A model generated the notes under the pieces. The model had not been told where the DNA came from and did no database searches. It saw only the letters and a list, made by a program, of their open reading frames with translations. The translations under genes were made by a program, and so were the position numbers. DNA of 64,000 nucleotides, from assembly GCA_038246545.1 (NCBI GenBank), contig JBBRVW010000020.1, positions 10,781 through 74,780 on the forward strand. Reading direction: 5' to 3'. Positions 8,299 to 16,865 of the stretch are shown here, one piece after another (the stretch's first letter is position 1; each line of letters starts with the position of its first letter). This stretch comes from JBBRVW01 sp038246545 (GTDB lineage Bacteria > Actinomycetota > Actinomycetes > JACCUZ01).

Positions 8299-9762
8299 GT
8301 GTCGACCCTGGACCAGCTGGCGCACCGCGTCGTGATGGGCGCCTTCCCGGGGCCGGACCTGCCGTCCTGGGCAGCATGTCTGCTCGACGACGGCCTGGGC
8401 TCCATCTGCCTGTTCGGCTCCAACGTCCGCTCGGCCGGCGACCTGCTCCGGCTCACCACCGACCTGCACGACCGCGCACCCGACCTGCTCGTCGCCACCG
8501 ACGAGGAGGGCGGCGACGTCACGCGGTTGCACGCGCGCGACGGATCGCCGCACCCCGGAAATGCCGCGCTGGGTGCGGTCGACGACACCGCGCTCACCGA
8601 GCGGGTGGCCCGGGCGATCGGCGCGGAGCTCCTCGCGGCCGGCGTCGACCTCGACCTGGCACCCGTCGTGGACGCGAACACCAACCCGCGCAACCCGGTC
8701 ATCGGTGTGCGCAGCTTCGGCGCCGACCCGGCCCTGGTCGCACGGCACGCGGCGGCGTACGTCATGGGTCTCCAGTCGGCCGGCGTCGGTGCCTGCGTCA
8801 AGCACTTCCCGGGTCACGGCGACACCGCGCTCGACTCGCACCTGGCGCTGCCGGTCGTCGACACGGCGCCGGACGTGCTGCGGACCAGGGAGCTGGTGCC
8901 GTTCGCCGCGGCGGTCGCCGCCGGGGCGCTCGCGGTGATGACCTCGCACGTGCTGCTGCCTGCGCTCGACGCCGGCCTGCCGGCCACCCTGTCGCCGTCG
9001 GTGCTGCGCGTGCTGCGCGACGACCTGGGCTTCCACGGTCTCGTCGTCACCGACGCCGTCGACATGCGCGGCGCGAGCGCCGGCCGGGGTGAGCCCGCTG
9101 CCGCTGTCCTAGCGCTCGCGGCGGGGTGCGACCTGGTCTGCCTGGGCGCGGACAAGGACGCCGGGCTGCACGACGCCGTGGTCGCGGCCGTCGTCGGCGC
9201 CGTCCGGTCCGGCGCTCTGCCCGAGGCCAGGCTCGTCGAGGCAGCCGAGCGGGTGCTCGCGGCGAGCGGCGCGGCGCGCCGGCTCCGCGAGGCGGCGGCG
9301 CCGTGGACCGACGACGGCTCCTCCGCCACCGCCGCGCGTGCCGCGCTGCGCCTGGTCGGCCGGCTGCCCGCGGTGTCCGAGCTGGCCGATGCGCCGGTGC
9401 TGCGGCTCCGGACCGGCAGCACCATCGCCACCGGGGACGTCCCGTGGGGACTGCCCACACCCCGGACCGTCGTCGATGTGCTCGAGTCGACGCCGTACGC
9501 CGAGGTGCGGGCAGCCGCCGGCACCGGTCCGGTGATCGCCCTGGTGCGCGGGCCGCACCGACACCCGTGGGCGCTCGAGGTGCTGCACGCACTGCACCGG
9601 GACGTCGCGCAGCTCGTCACCGTCGACATGGGCTGGCCCGGCGAGCTGGAGCTGCCAGGTGCCGCCGTGGTGTTCACCTACGGCGCCGGGCGGGCCAACG
9701 GGGCCGCGCTGTCCGAGCTGCTGGCCGGCCGCCGACCGGCGGCCGGGGCAAGGACCCGGTGA
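8299..9762 (+). CDS. glycoside hydrolase family 3, beta-N-acetylhexosaminidase-like
   Basis: The 487-residue protein has the NagZ-type GH3 barrel. The catalytic loop KHFPGHGDTALDSH lies near residue 174, supplying the His-Asp acid/base dyad of this subfamily, and VVTDAVDMRGA near residue 252 holds the aspartate nucleophile. It should remove N-acetylglucosamine from peptidoglycan fragments or other glycans. No signal peptide is visible, so a cytoplasmic role in cell-wall recycling fits. The C-terminal 150 residues form an added alpha/beta domain, as in the two-domain branch. GTG start; a second GH3 of the same subfamily, secreted, lies at 45145-46329. Confidence 0.85.
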   Translation: MSTLDQLAHRVVMGAFPGPDLPSWAACLLDDGLGSICLFGSNVRSAGDLLRLTTDLHDRAPDLLVATDEEGGDVTRLHARDGSPHPGNAALGAVDDTALTERVARAIGAELLAAGVDLDLAPVVDANTNPRNPVIGVRSFGADPALVARHAAAYVMGLQSAGVGACVKHFPGHGDTALDSHLALPVVDTAPDVLRTRELVPFAAAVAAGALAVMTSHVLLPALDAGLPATLSPSVLRVLRDDLGFHGLVVTDAVDMRGASAGRGEPAAAVLALAAGCDLVCLGADKDAGLHDAVVAAVVGAVRSGALPEARLVEAAERVLAASGAARRLREAAAPWTDDGSSATAARAALRLVGRLPAVSELADAPVLRLRTGSTIATGDVPWGLPTPRTVVDVLESTPYAEVRAAAGTGPVIALVRGPHRHPWALEVLHALHRDVAQLVTVDMGWPGELELPGAAVVFTYGAGRANGAALSELLAGRRPAAGARTR

Positions 9763-9852
9763 GACGGCTCGGCGTCGGCGGCCGCCCGGCCGTCGCGGGC
9801 TTCGTCGACCTCCAGGTCACCGGCTGCACCAGGTGTCGACCCCGGTGCAGCC

Positions 9853-11561
9853 CTACGATCCGGCGAGCACCGTGCTGCTGATGACCTGGCCCACGTGGCC
9901 GGGCGCGTCAGACACGGTCGATGCGACCAGGCGGAGGTGGCTCCAGCCCCGCAGCGCAGGCTCGCCGGCGACGACGGCGAACACGGCGCGTGAGCGCTGC
10001 GGCTCGTCCTGGTCGCTGATCACGTCGACCTGCGCCCGGACCCGGTCCGGCGGGACCCAGGGCATCAGCCGGCGCAGGTCGACCCGGCGGCGCCGACCGG
10101 CCGGGTCGACCCCGACCACCTCGATCACTGGACGCACCCATGCGTGGTCGCCGGCGAACGTCGGGTAGATCGCCATCGGCCACGCGGTCTCGGCGTGGAC
10201 GGAGGCGGCCCACAGCATCCCCGCGAGAAGGGTCGCCCCGACCAACGCCGGCGCGCGGTGGCCGCTGGACACCGACACGGGGGCAGGCTCCGGGAGCCGT
10301 TCGACCGAGCAGACGCGACGCGCCGACACCGCTGCGTAGACCCGGTTGCCCAGCCGCACGACCGGCCGCAGGTAGAGGACCGGCAGTGCGGGCCACAGCA
10401 CGGGCACCCGCCAGGCCAGCAGCCGGTAGGCGCCGAACCCTTCGGCGCTGCGCTCGTGCAGCCTCGCGGTCACGGTGTCGGGACCGCCGTCGACCCCCAG
10501 GTAGACCACCAGGCCGGGGAGAGTGACCGCGTTGAGCACCGCTACGGCGCGGCGGCACATGCGGCACTGGGCGTCGAAGCGGAACGTGAGCAGTCCGCGG
10601 CTGAGGGCGGCTCGGTCGGCCAGCCACTGCCAGTTGACGAAGGACAGGTAGAGCACCTGGAGCCACAGGAACGGGATCCGGAGCACGAGCCAGGTCATGT
10701 TGTGGAACACCAGTCCCAACCCGGCCGCGACCCGCCGGGTGCGGTGGTCGAGGACGAGCAGGATGAATGTGAGCTCGAAGGCCATCGTCCCGAGGCCCCA
10801 CAGGACGAGCAGGGGGCCCGGCCCGGCGGCGTCGAAGAACGGGTGCCAGCCGCCCAGCTCGAACCACTTGCCGTACATGATCCCGCGCATGTTGTGCGGT
10901 GAGGCCCCCACTCCAGACCCGTGGAGCCGTACTTGTACAGGCCGGGAAGGAGGTAGATCCCGCCCATGACCAGCCAGATGACCCGCAGCGGCGCCGAGTA
11001 CCGACGGGCCGCCGGCGGGCTCTGCAGGTGCTGGTCCGGCCGCCGCCAGGCCCGGACAACCGCGTCCAGCGAGAGCACGTCGCTCGAGCGGGCCGCGACG
11101 AGGACCAGTGCGACCCACACCACCACGTGGTAGTGGATCACCTTGCCGAACAGCTGAGGAACAGTCAGGTAGTAGCCCGCCGACAGGACGAACACCAGTG
11201 CGGACGTGCGGGTGAGGAACCCGAGTGTCGCGGTGACCGACGCGACGATCGCGACGACCAGGGCGACGTGCACCAGCTGCGGGGTCACCGGCAGGTGCGG
11301 TGCGACGGCACGCATCCCCACCGGCGGAGCCATGAGGGCGTCCGGCAGGGCCGCGTAGCGCCGCACCACCGACTCGGGTGTCGCTGCCAAGGGAAGGGCG
11401 CTGGCGAAGAACAGCACCCGGAAGACGGCCAGGTTCAGTGCGGGACCCGGTTCGGTGAGGAACCGGCGAACCGTGCGGAGCGCCGCATGCCGGCCGCGGC
11501 CCAGAGCGGTGGCAGCGACGACGGCGGCGACGAGCGCGACGGCGATCGACGCCGTCCTCAT
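9853..11561 (-). pseudogene. HTTM domain membrane protein fused to DCC/DUF393-like domain, frameshifted
   Basis: The N-terminal part (about residues 1-215) has several membrane helices of the HTTM (vitamin K gamma-carboxylase-like) type, and the frame is lost at a C5 run at 10905-10909. The other frame continues with NMRGIMYGKWFELGGWHPFF, four more helices, and a DCC-like redox motif (FDAQCRMCRRA) around residue 330, then a soluble tail. One extra base in the run gives one continuous protein of 569 residues, and the total length fits that exactly. It may be a true disrupted gene or a one-base sequence error. The natural substrate of bacterial HTTM proteins is unknown. Confidence 0.7.
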
Positions 11562-11813
11562 GGCGCGACGCCGACCCGACGGGCTCGCCGCCGGGTCGCT
11601 GGCTCGGCGACGACCCGCACGCCCGCACGCTAGCCACCGGGCCACCGGGCCACTGGAGCGCAGGCGTTCGGACCGTCGGGCTCCGGCCCGCGGCCCCGGG
11701 TGACCTGACCTTTCTCGCTGACTTCCTTCCCAGGCATTGCCGTCGATCCCGCTGGTGCGCGTTGCTGGTACCCGGAACCTGGCACCCGGCGCCGGACGAG
11801 CGAGGAGACACCC

Positions 11814-12371
11814 ATGAACGACAGGCACGCCGAGCTCTGCGGCTCACCGAAGTGGGCCGAGTACATCGCGACCGAGGTCCTGCCCTCCGCCGTGGGCGAG
11901 CTGGAGCTGGGTGACGAGGTGCTCGAGATCGGCCCCGGCTACGGCGCCTCGACCCGGGTGCTCGTCGACGCCGTGCCGCGGCTCACCGCCCTCGAGGTCG
12001 ACGCCCGGCTGGCCGAGGACCTTGCCGTCGGCTACCCGCAGGTCGAGGTGGTGCACGGTAGCGGCGACGCACTTCCCTTCGACGACGGGCGGTTCACCGC
12101 CGTCGTGTGCTTCACGATGCTCCACCACGTCGACTCGGCCGAGCGGCAGGACCGGCTCTTCGCCGAGGCTCGGCGGGTGCTCGCCGACGGTGGTGTCTTC
12201 GCGGGCTCCGACAGCACGGCGACCGAGGGACGGCGCGGCTTCCACGCGGGGGACACCGACGTCCCTGTCGATCCCGACGACCTGCCTCGGCGGCTGACCG
12301 GAGCCGGCTTCCGGGACGTGTCCGTCGCGGTCCCCGACCCGGAGTGGTTCACGTTCGTCGCCCGGCCGTAG
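11814..12371 (+). CDS. SAM-dependent methyltransferase
   Basis: This 185-residue class I methyltransferase shows motif I VLEIGPGYGAST at residues 36-47, an acidic residue ending strand 2 (ALEVD), the post-motif region GDALPFDDGRF near 83, and CFTMLHHV near 98. The length is that of a bare Rossmann catalytic domain. The substrate is not deducible. It has a good ribosome site (GAGGAGA) before the ATG and is divergent from the HTTM gene, with about 250 bases in between that probably hold both promoters. The next gene downstream is Mug, 64 bases away. Confidence 0.85.
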   Translation: MNDRHAELCGSPKWAEYIATEVLPSAVGELELGDEVLEIGPGYGASTRVLVDAVPRLTALEVDARLAEDLAVGYPQVEVVHGSGDALPFDDGRFTAVVCFTMLHHVDSAERQDRLFAEARRVLADGGVFAGSDSTATEGRRGFHAGDTDVPVDPDDLPRRLTGAGFRDVSVAVPDPEWFTFVARP

Positions 12372-12435
12372 CGGCAACCGCCCGAGGAGCGGGGTCGCTT
12401 GCCAGCGCGGCACGGCCCGGCGAGACTCGCGGACC

Positions 12436-13038
12436 GTGCCGTCGGGACCCGATCACCAGCGCCGGCCGGTGCGCCCCACCCGGGACGACCTACGGGCCGC
12501 GGCCGGCCTGCTCGTCGACCCGGTGGTCACGCCGGGGCTGCGCGTGCTGTTCTGCGGCATCAACCCGGGCCTGTACACCGCCTGGGCCGGGCACCACTTC
12601 GCCCGGCCGGGCAACCGGTTCTGGCCGGCCCTGCACCGCTCCGGCTTCACCCCGCGCCTGCTCGCGCCCGCCGAGCAGGGTGAGCTGCTCGCCCTCGGGC
12701 TGGGGATCACCAACGTCGTGGCCCGGGCCACCGCGACGGCCGCCGAGCTGGACCGGGCCGAGCTGCGGGCCGGCGGCGAGGAGCTGGTCGCGTTCGTGCG
12801 CCGGTGGCGGCCGGCGTACCTCGCGGTGCTGGGGGTGACCGCCTACCGGGCGGCCTTCGACACACCGAGGGCCGCCGTGGGCGAGCAGCCGGCGTTGGGC
12901 ACGACCCGGGTCTGGGTGCTGCCCAACCCCAGCGGGCTCAACGCGCACTGGCAGCCACCCGCGCTGGCCGCCGAGTTCGCCGCCTTCCGCGCCGTGGTCG
13001 AGCAGACGCACCCGTCGCCGTGGCGGGGCCCAGGGTGA
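12436..13038 (+). CDS. mug: G/U mismatch-specific uracil-DNA glycosylase
   Basis: This 200-residue protein belongs to the MUG/TDG family of base-excision repair. The catalytic GINPG motif is at residues 41-45 and the second conserved motif NPSGLNAH at about 164-171, both intact. It removes uracil or ethenocytosine from G:U and similar mismatches in the cytoplasm. Start is GTG. It is convergent with the PLD-like gene; a hairpin between them is not clear. Together with exonuclease III at 23960 and RecQ at 30453 it is one of three DNA repair genes in this window, but they are not clustered. Confidence 0.9.
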   Translation: MPSGPDHQRRPVRPTRDDLRAAAGLLVDPVVTPGLRVLFCGINPGLYTAWAGHHFARPGNRFWPALHRSGFTPRLLAPAEQGELLALGLGITNVVARATATAAELDRAELRAGGEELVAFVRRWRPAYLAVLGVTAYRAAFDTPRAAVGEQPALGTTRVWVLPNPSGLNAHWQPPALAAEFAAFRAVVEQTHPSPWRGPG

Positions 13039-13111
13039 CGGCTGTGAGACACCCGGTCGCCCTCGACGATCAGGCCCGTGTCCCCGATGTCCACCGTCGC
13101 GGGCGGTGAGG

Positions 13112-14293
13112 CTAGCCGGTGGGAGGAGCCGTGTCCGGCGGCCCGCCCGCCGTCACCTCCCCGGAGGGTGGCCCGACCGAAAGGGTCGAGGCTGCCCAGA
13201 GGGGCTCGACGTGGGCGCCCAGCACGTCGTCGTACAGGTCGTCGTCGAACGTCTTCACGAGGATCTCGTCGTTGACGTAGTTGGCGTCGTGGTTGAGGTT
13301 GTGCGACCCGCTGAGCACGACCTTGCGCGGCGCCCGTGAGACGCCGTGCCGGGAGTGCAGCAGCCCGAGCTTGTCGTGGGTGTTCGCCCGGCGCAGCTCG
13401 ACGCCGCCCGCGACCAGCCGTCGCGCCACCTCGGGGCCGAGGAGGTCAGGGTCGGCACCGGCGAGGACGCGCACCCGGCCGCCGGCGGCGGCGATCCGGG
13501 TCAGCTGGTCGGCGACGGGCAGCCGGTCGTCGGTGAACCTGGCGTGCACCAGCACCACCTCGGTCCCCGGTTTCGCGACCACCGACGCCAGCCGGCCGAC
13601 CCAGAGATCAGAGGTCTGCTGCGGCGAGCAGAACACCTTCGTCTGCAGCGCCGGGGACGACAGGAAGGAGCCGCGGCCGGTCCCGCAGTCGTAGAAGTCG
13701 TTGCGGGGGAAGTGCATCCCGTCCCACATCAGCTCCCAGAGGCCGGTGCGGAACCCGTCGTGCAGCGTGCGGTCACCGTAGACGGCCACCGCGTTGTTCG
13801 CCTTCTGCGTCCCGGAGTGGTGGCTGACGTTGGCCGAGGACCACCACGACACGTGCTGGCGCAGCGCGCCGTCGGGGTCGCGGGTCGCCGAGAACAGCAC
13901 GAGCTTGGTGTGCAGGTCGGAGTTCCGGCCGGTCGACACCGCGCCGAAGTCCGGCCGCCGGCCGCGCACCGCGGAGTCCTTCGCCCCGGACCACCGGTGT
14001 CCCGCCCCGAGGCCGTCCGGCGGCTCGCGGCTCAACCGGGCCGCGACCTCCGCGACGAGGTCGCGGCCGTCGTGCACCACCCGGACGTCGACGCCCCGCG
14101 CGGCTGCGGCGACCAACGCGTCCCGGAAGGCCTCGACGGTCAGCCGGAAGACCGTGGCCCGGATCGTCGCGCCGGGCGGGGTGTCCTCGACCATCCGCAC
14201 CAGGCGGTCGACCACCGCGGGGTCCTCGCCGCCGGGAGCGGGCCGGCAGTAGGTCGTCTCGACCGAGAGCCCGTCGCGGCTCCAGAACGCCAC
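13112..14293 (-). CDS. phospholipase D-like protein
   Basis: The 393-residue protein has two PLD-type half-sites. HxK motifs are DLHTKLVLFS around residue 127 and THDKLGLLHS around residue 305, each followed by SxxN-type residues (WWSSANVSHHSG and SGSHNLNHDANY). The substrate could be a phospholipid or nucleic acid; PLD superfamily members act on either. GTG start, one base after the stop of the WYL gene upstream, so it is the third gene of a WYL-WYL-PLD operon. No convincing signal peptide is seen at this start. The partner WYL regulators suggest a DNA-damage link, an inference only. Confidence 0.75.
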   Translation of the reverse strand: MAFWSRDGLSVETTYCRPAPGGEDPAVVDRLVRMVEDTPPGATIRATVFRLTVEAFRDALVAAAARGVDVRVVHDGRDLVAEVAARLSREPPDGLGAGHRWSGAKDSAVRGRRPDFGAVSTGRNSDLHTKLVLFSATRDPDGALRQHVSWWSSANVSHHSGTQKANNAVAVYGDRTLHDGFRTGLWELMWDGMHFPRNDFYDCGTGRGSFLSSPALQTKVFCSPQQTSDLWVGRLASVVAKPGTEVVLVHARFTDDRLPVADQLTRIAAAGGRVRVLAGADPDLLGPEVARRLVAGGVELRRANTHDKLGLLHSRHGVSRAPRKVVLSGSHNLNHDANYVNDEILVKTFDDDLYDDVLGAHVEPLWAASTLSVGPPSGEVTAGGPPDTAPPTG

Positions 14294-14294
14294 G

Positions 14295-15296
14295 TCAGGC
14301 CGAGTGGTGGTCGAGCAGCCGTTGCGCGGTCCGGGCGCCGGCGGCGGACAGCTCCGCGGGCTGGACGACGAATGCCGAAGGGCCGCAGCACAGCAGCAGC
14401 AGACCGAGCCGGTCGTCGACCGGCGGCAGCAGGTCGGCCGTCAGGGCCACGTCCCCCTCGTCGTCGTCGGTGACGTGGGTCGACTCGGCGTACCGCTCGA
14501 CGGCCCAGCGCGCGGTCTGCGGCACCACCAGCTGCACGGCACGGGCCGCCCGGTTGGCGGCGAGCAGCGTGTCGAGGTCGGCCGGCGGCTCGAAGGGCCG
14601 GTCGGTCACCTCGTGCCCGACGATCCCGGACACCAGGTAGGTGCGGACCGCCGCGAGGTCGTCCGGTGGTCCGGCGTCGACCTCCCAGCCACGGCGGGTG
14701 CGGACCAGCCGGTAGGGCTCGATCACCCGCTCCCGGGTGCCGGGGTGCCACTGCCGGCTGTACGTGATGCGGACCTGGCGGTGCTCCTCCGCCGCCCGGT
14801 GCAGCGCCTGGGCGGTGTCCGCGCCCCACTGGGCCGCCTCGGGTGCGTCCACCGGGGCCAGCGCTGCCTCGAACGCCTCGACGGCGTCGCGCAGCGCGAG
14901 GTTGCCGGGTTCCAGGGCGAGCAGGTCGACACCGGCGGCGTGCAGGGCGGCCAGCTGAGTGGCGGTGAGGTGGTCGACCCCGAGCTCGTGCTCCGGGTCC
15001 GCACCGATGACCCGCACCCACTGGGCGTGCGCCGGGACGTCGTCGTCGCCCTCGCCGGGCCGGCCGCCGGCGCCGTCACCCGGCGCGAAGAACTCCACGA
15101 CGGGCAGGGCGAGGCTGCCGAGCTCCACGAGGTCGGCGAGGTAGTAGGCCATGAAGACCTCGCGCAGGTCGTCGGCCGCCAGCCCGAGCTCCGTCGCGAG
15201 CTCGCTCAGCGGCAGCCCCTGCGGGTGCAGCTCGAGGATGCCCAGCGCACGGGGGAGCGCGGCGAGCCGGGTGGCGTAGACCGCGACCGGGCTCAC
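14295..15296 (-). CDS. pafC: WYL domain transcriptional regulator (PafC-like)
   Basis: This 333-residue protein has an N-terminal helix-turn-helix-like region (LSELATELGLAADDLREVF around residues 30-48) and a WYL domain centred on HRQVRITYSRQWHPGTRERVIEPYRLV (about residues 170-200), followed by a WYL C-terminal extension. It overlaps the preceding WYL gene by four bases, the arrangement of pafB-pafC, whose products act as a heteromeric activator of the mycobacterial DNA damage response. The usual downstream tatA-tatC genes are missing; a PLD-like gene follows instead. Identification as PafC rests on the pair; another WYL pair is possible. Confidence 0.65.
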   Translation of the reverse strand: MSPVAVYATRLAALPRALGILELHPQGLPLSELATELGLAADDLREVFMAYYLADLVELGSLALPVVEFFAPGDGAGGRPGEGDDDVPAHAQWVRVIGADPEHELGVDHLTATQLAALHAAGVDLLALEPGNLALRDAVEAFEAALAPVDAPEAAQWGADTAQALHRAAEEHRQVRITYSRQWHPGTRERVIEPYRLVRTRRGWEVDAGPPDDLAAVRTYLVSGIVGHEVTDRPFEPPADLDTLLAANRAARAVQLVVPQTARWAVERYAESTHVTDDDEGDVALTADLLPPVDDRLGLLLLCCGPSAFVVQPAELSAAGARTAQRLLDHHSA

Positions 15297-16198
15297 GTGG
15301 CAGGCCCCAGGAACGACCGGAGCTCGGCCAGCATCTCCGCGCGCACGTCGTCGGGGCCGAGCACCCGCACCCGGGTGCCCAGCTCGTAGACGCGGTAGCG
15401 GAAGACCCGACGGTTCGTCACGACGTAGGTCAGGCGCTCGACGCCGCCGGAGCCGTCGGCGCCCACGGGGGCGCCCAGCAGGTTCTCGGTCAGCACCCGG
15501 TGCTCGCTCGGCACCTCCACCTGGACCTCGGTGGGCGGGTCGACCTGCCAGCTGAGGGGGTCCAGTGACGGGCGCACCGGCTCACCCGTCCCGACCGGCG
15601 CCGTGCCGGGTGCGTCCAGCTCGACGTCGCTCATCCGGGAGACCACGAACTCCTTCGTGACCTCCGCGCCCTCCTCGCGCCCGGTGAGGTACCAGCCCGA
15701 CGGGCCGCTGTGCACTCCGATCGGGTGGACGGTCCGCGCACCGCCCTTGTAGGTGAACCGGACCAGGCAGTGTCGGGTCACCGCGCGCTGCACCAGGTCG
15801 AGGTCGGCCGACGTGCCAGGGGTGACGGGACCTGAGGGCCCGCCGTCGCCCAGGTGCGCCTCCATGCCCTCGAGGCCGGCAGCCAGGGCGGCCCGGAGCA
15901 GCTCGCCGCGCTGCTCCGGGGTCAGGTGCACCGCGAGGCGGTTGTCGCGAGCGCGCATCAGGTAGACGCCGTCCGCCCCCACCTCGGCGACGTTGCGCAC
16001 GTCGTAGCCCAGCGCGTTGAGGTGCTCGAGGTCGCGGCTGAGCATCTTGCGCCGGGCGTCGTCGGCCACTGCGCCCTCGGGCGCGACCGCGCGCAGCAGC
16101 ACGTCGACCGGGGCACCGTTGCGGTGGCCGGTGAGGACGCCGATCAGCCGGACCAGCCGCTCCATCGGAGCCCGCTGGTCCCGCCCCGCCCGCGCCAT
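15293..16198 (-). CDS. pafB: WYL domain transcriptional regulator (PafB-like)
   Basis: The 301-residue protein starts with a winged HTH (MERLVRLIGVLTGHRNGAPV region, then MLSRDLEHLNALGYDV) and continues with a WYL domain (HCLVRFTYKGGARTVHPIGV at about 145-165, then the C-terminal extension). It is the first gene of a three-gene minus-strand unit and its stop overlaps the start of the second WYL gene by four bases. Such pairs (PafB-PafC) bind single-stranded DNA or nucleotides through WYL domains and activate DNA repair genes. ATG start at 16198. It faces the glutathione peroxidase gene across about 115 bases. Confidence 0.65.
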   Translation of the reverse strand: MARAGRDQRAPMERLVRLIGVLTGHRNGAPVDVLLRAVAPEGAVADDARRKMLSRDLEHLNALGYDVRNVAEVGADGVYLMRARDNRLAVHLTPEQRGELLRAALAAGLEGMEAHLGDGGPSGPVTPGTSADLDLVQRAVTRHCLVRFTYKGGARTVHPIGVHSGPSGWYLTGREEGAEVTKEFVVSRMSDVELDAPGTAPVGTGEPVRPSLDPLSWQVDPPTEVQVEVPSEHRVLTENLLGAPVGADGSGGVERLTYVVTNRRVFRYRVYELGTRVRVLGPDDVRAEMLAELRSFLGPAT

Positions 16199-16313
16199 CT
16201 AGGCAGGCTCCCGGTCGCCGTTACGCATCGGCCCCGACCCTATCCGCGCGGGCCGAGGGCGCCCGCCCGCCGTGCCGGGAATGTCCTGCCGGGTCGCCGG
16301 CTTGAAACCGGAC

Positions 16314-16802
16314 ATGACGTCTGATTCCCTCACGCTGACCCGGCTGGACGGCACCGCCGGCAGCCTCGACGACTACGCCGGCCGGGGCGTCCTCGTCGTC
16401 AACGTCGCCTCCCGGTGCGGCTTCACCCAGCAGTACGCCGGCCTCGAGGCGCTCCACGAGCGGTACCGCGGGCGCGGCTTCACGGTCCTCGGGTTCCCGT
16501 GCAACCAGTTCGGGGCGCAGGAGCCGGGAGGCGCCGAGGAGATCGCCGAGTTCTGCTCGAGGACCTTCGGCGTGAGCTTCCCGATGTTCGACAAGACCGA
16601 CGTCAACGGACCGGACCGGCACCCGCTGTTCGCCCGGCTGACCGAGACGGCCGACTCGTCGGGCACGGCGGGCGACGTGAGGTGGAACTTCGAGAAGTTC
16701 CTCGTCGCCCCGGACGGTCAGGTGCTCGCCCGGTACCGGACCAAGGTCGAGCCGGACGACCCGGCGCTGGTCGAGGCGATCGAGGCCGTCCTCCCGCGCT
16801 GA
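16314..16802 (+). CDS. glutathione peroxidase family thiol peroxidase
   Basis: This 162-residue cytoplasmic protein has the thioredoxin fold with the peroxidatic cysteine in VASRCGFTQ (residue 35), the second cysteine-containing loop LGFPCNQFGAQEPG at about 62-75, and the WNFEKF motif near 125. The cysteine is encoded by TGC, not selenocysteine. Actinobacterial members are usually reduced by thioredoxin. The start is the ATG at 16314; an earlier ATG in frame would add 14 residues without homology. It is followed after 63 bases by the site-2 protease gene. Confidence 0.92.
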   Translation: MTSDSLTLTRLDGTAGSLDDYAGRGVLVVNVASRCGFTQQYAGLEALHERYRGRGFTVLGFPCNQFGAQEPGGAEEIAEFCSRTFGVSFPMFDKTDVNGPDRHPLFARLTETADSSGTAGDVRWNFEKFLVAPDGQVLARYRTKVEPDDPALVEAIEAVLPR

Positions 16803-16865
16803 GCCGCCCACCGACCCGGCCCCGACCCGGACACCGACCTTCAGCCCGCGACCGCACGTAGGCTC

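Noticed and set aside
9725..9746. Palindrome CCGGCCGCCG with its complement at the end of the GH3 gene
   Set aside because: It is coding sequence and its loop is only two bases; such GC palindromes are frequent here, so a terminator is not supported.
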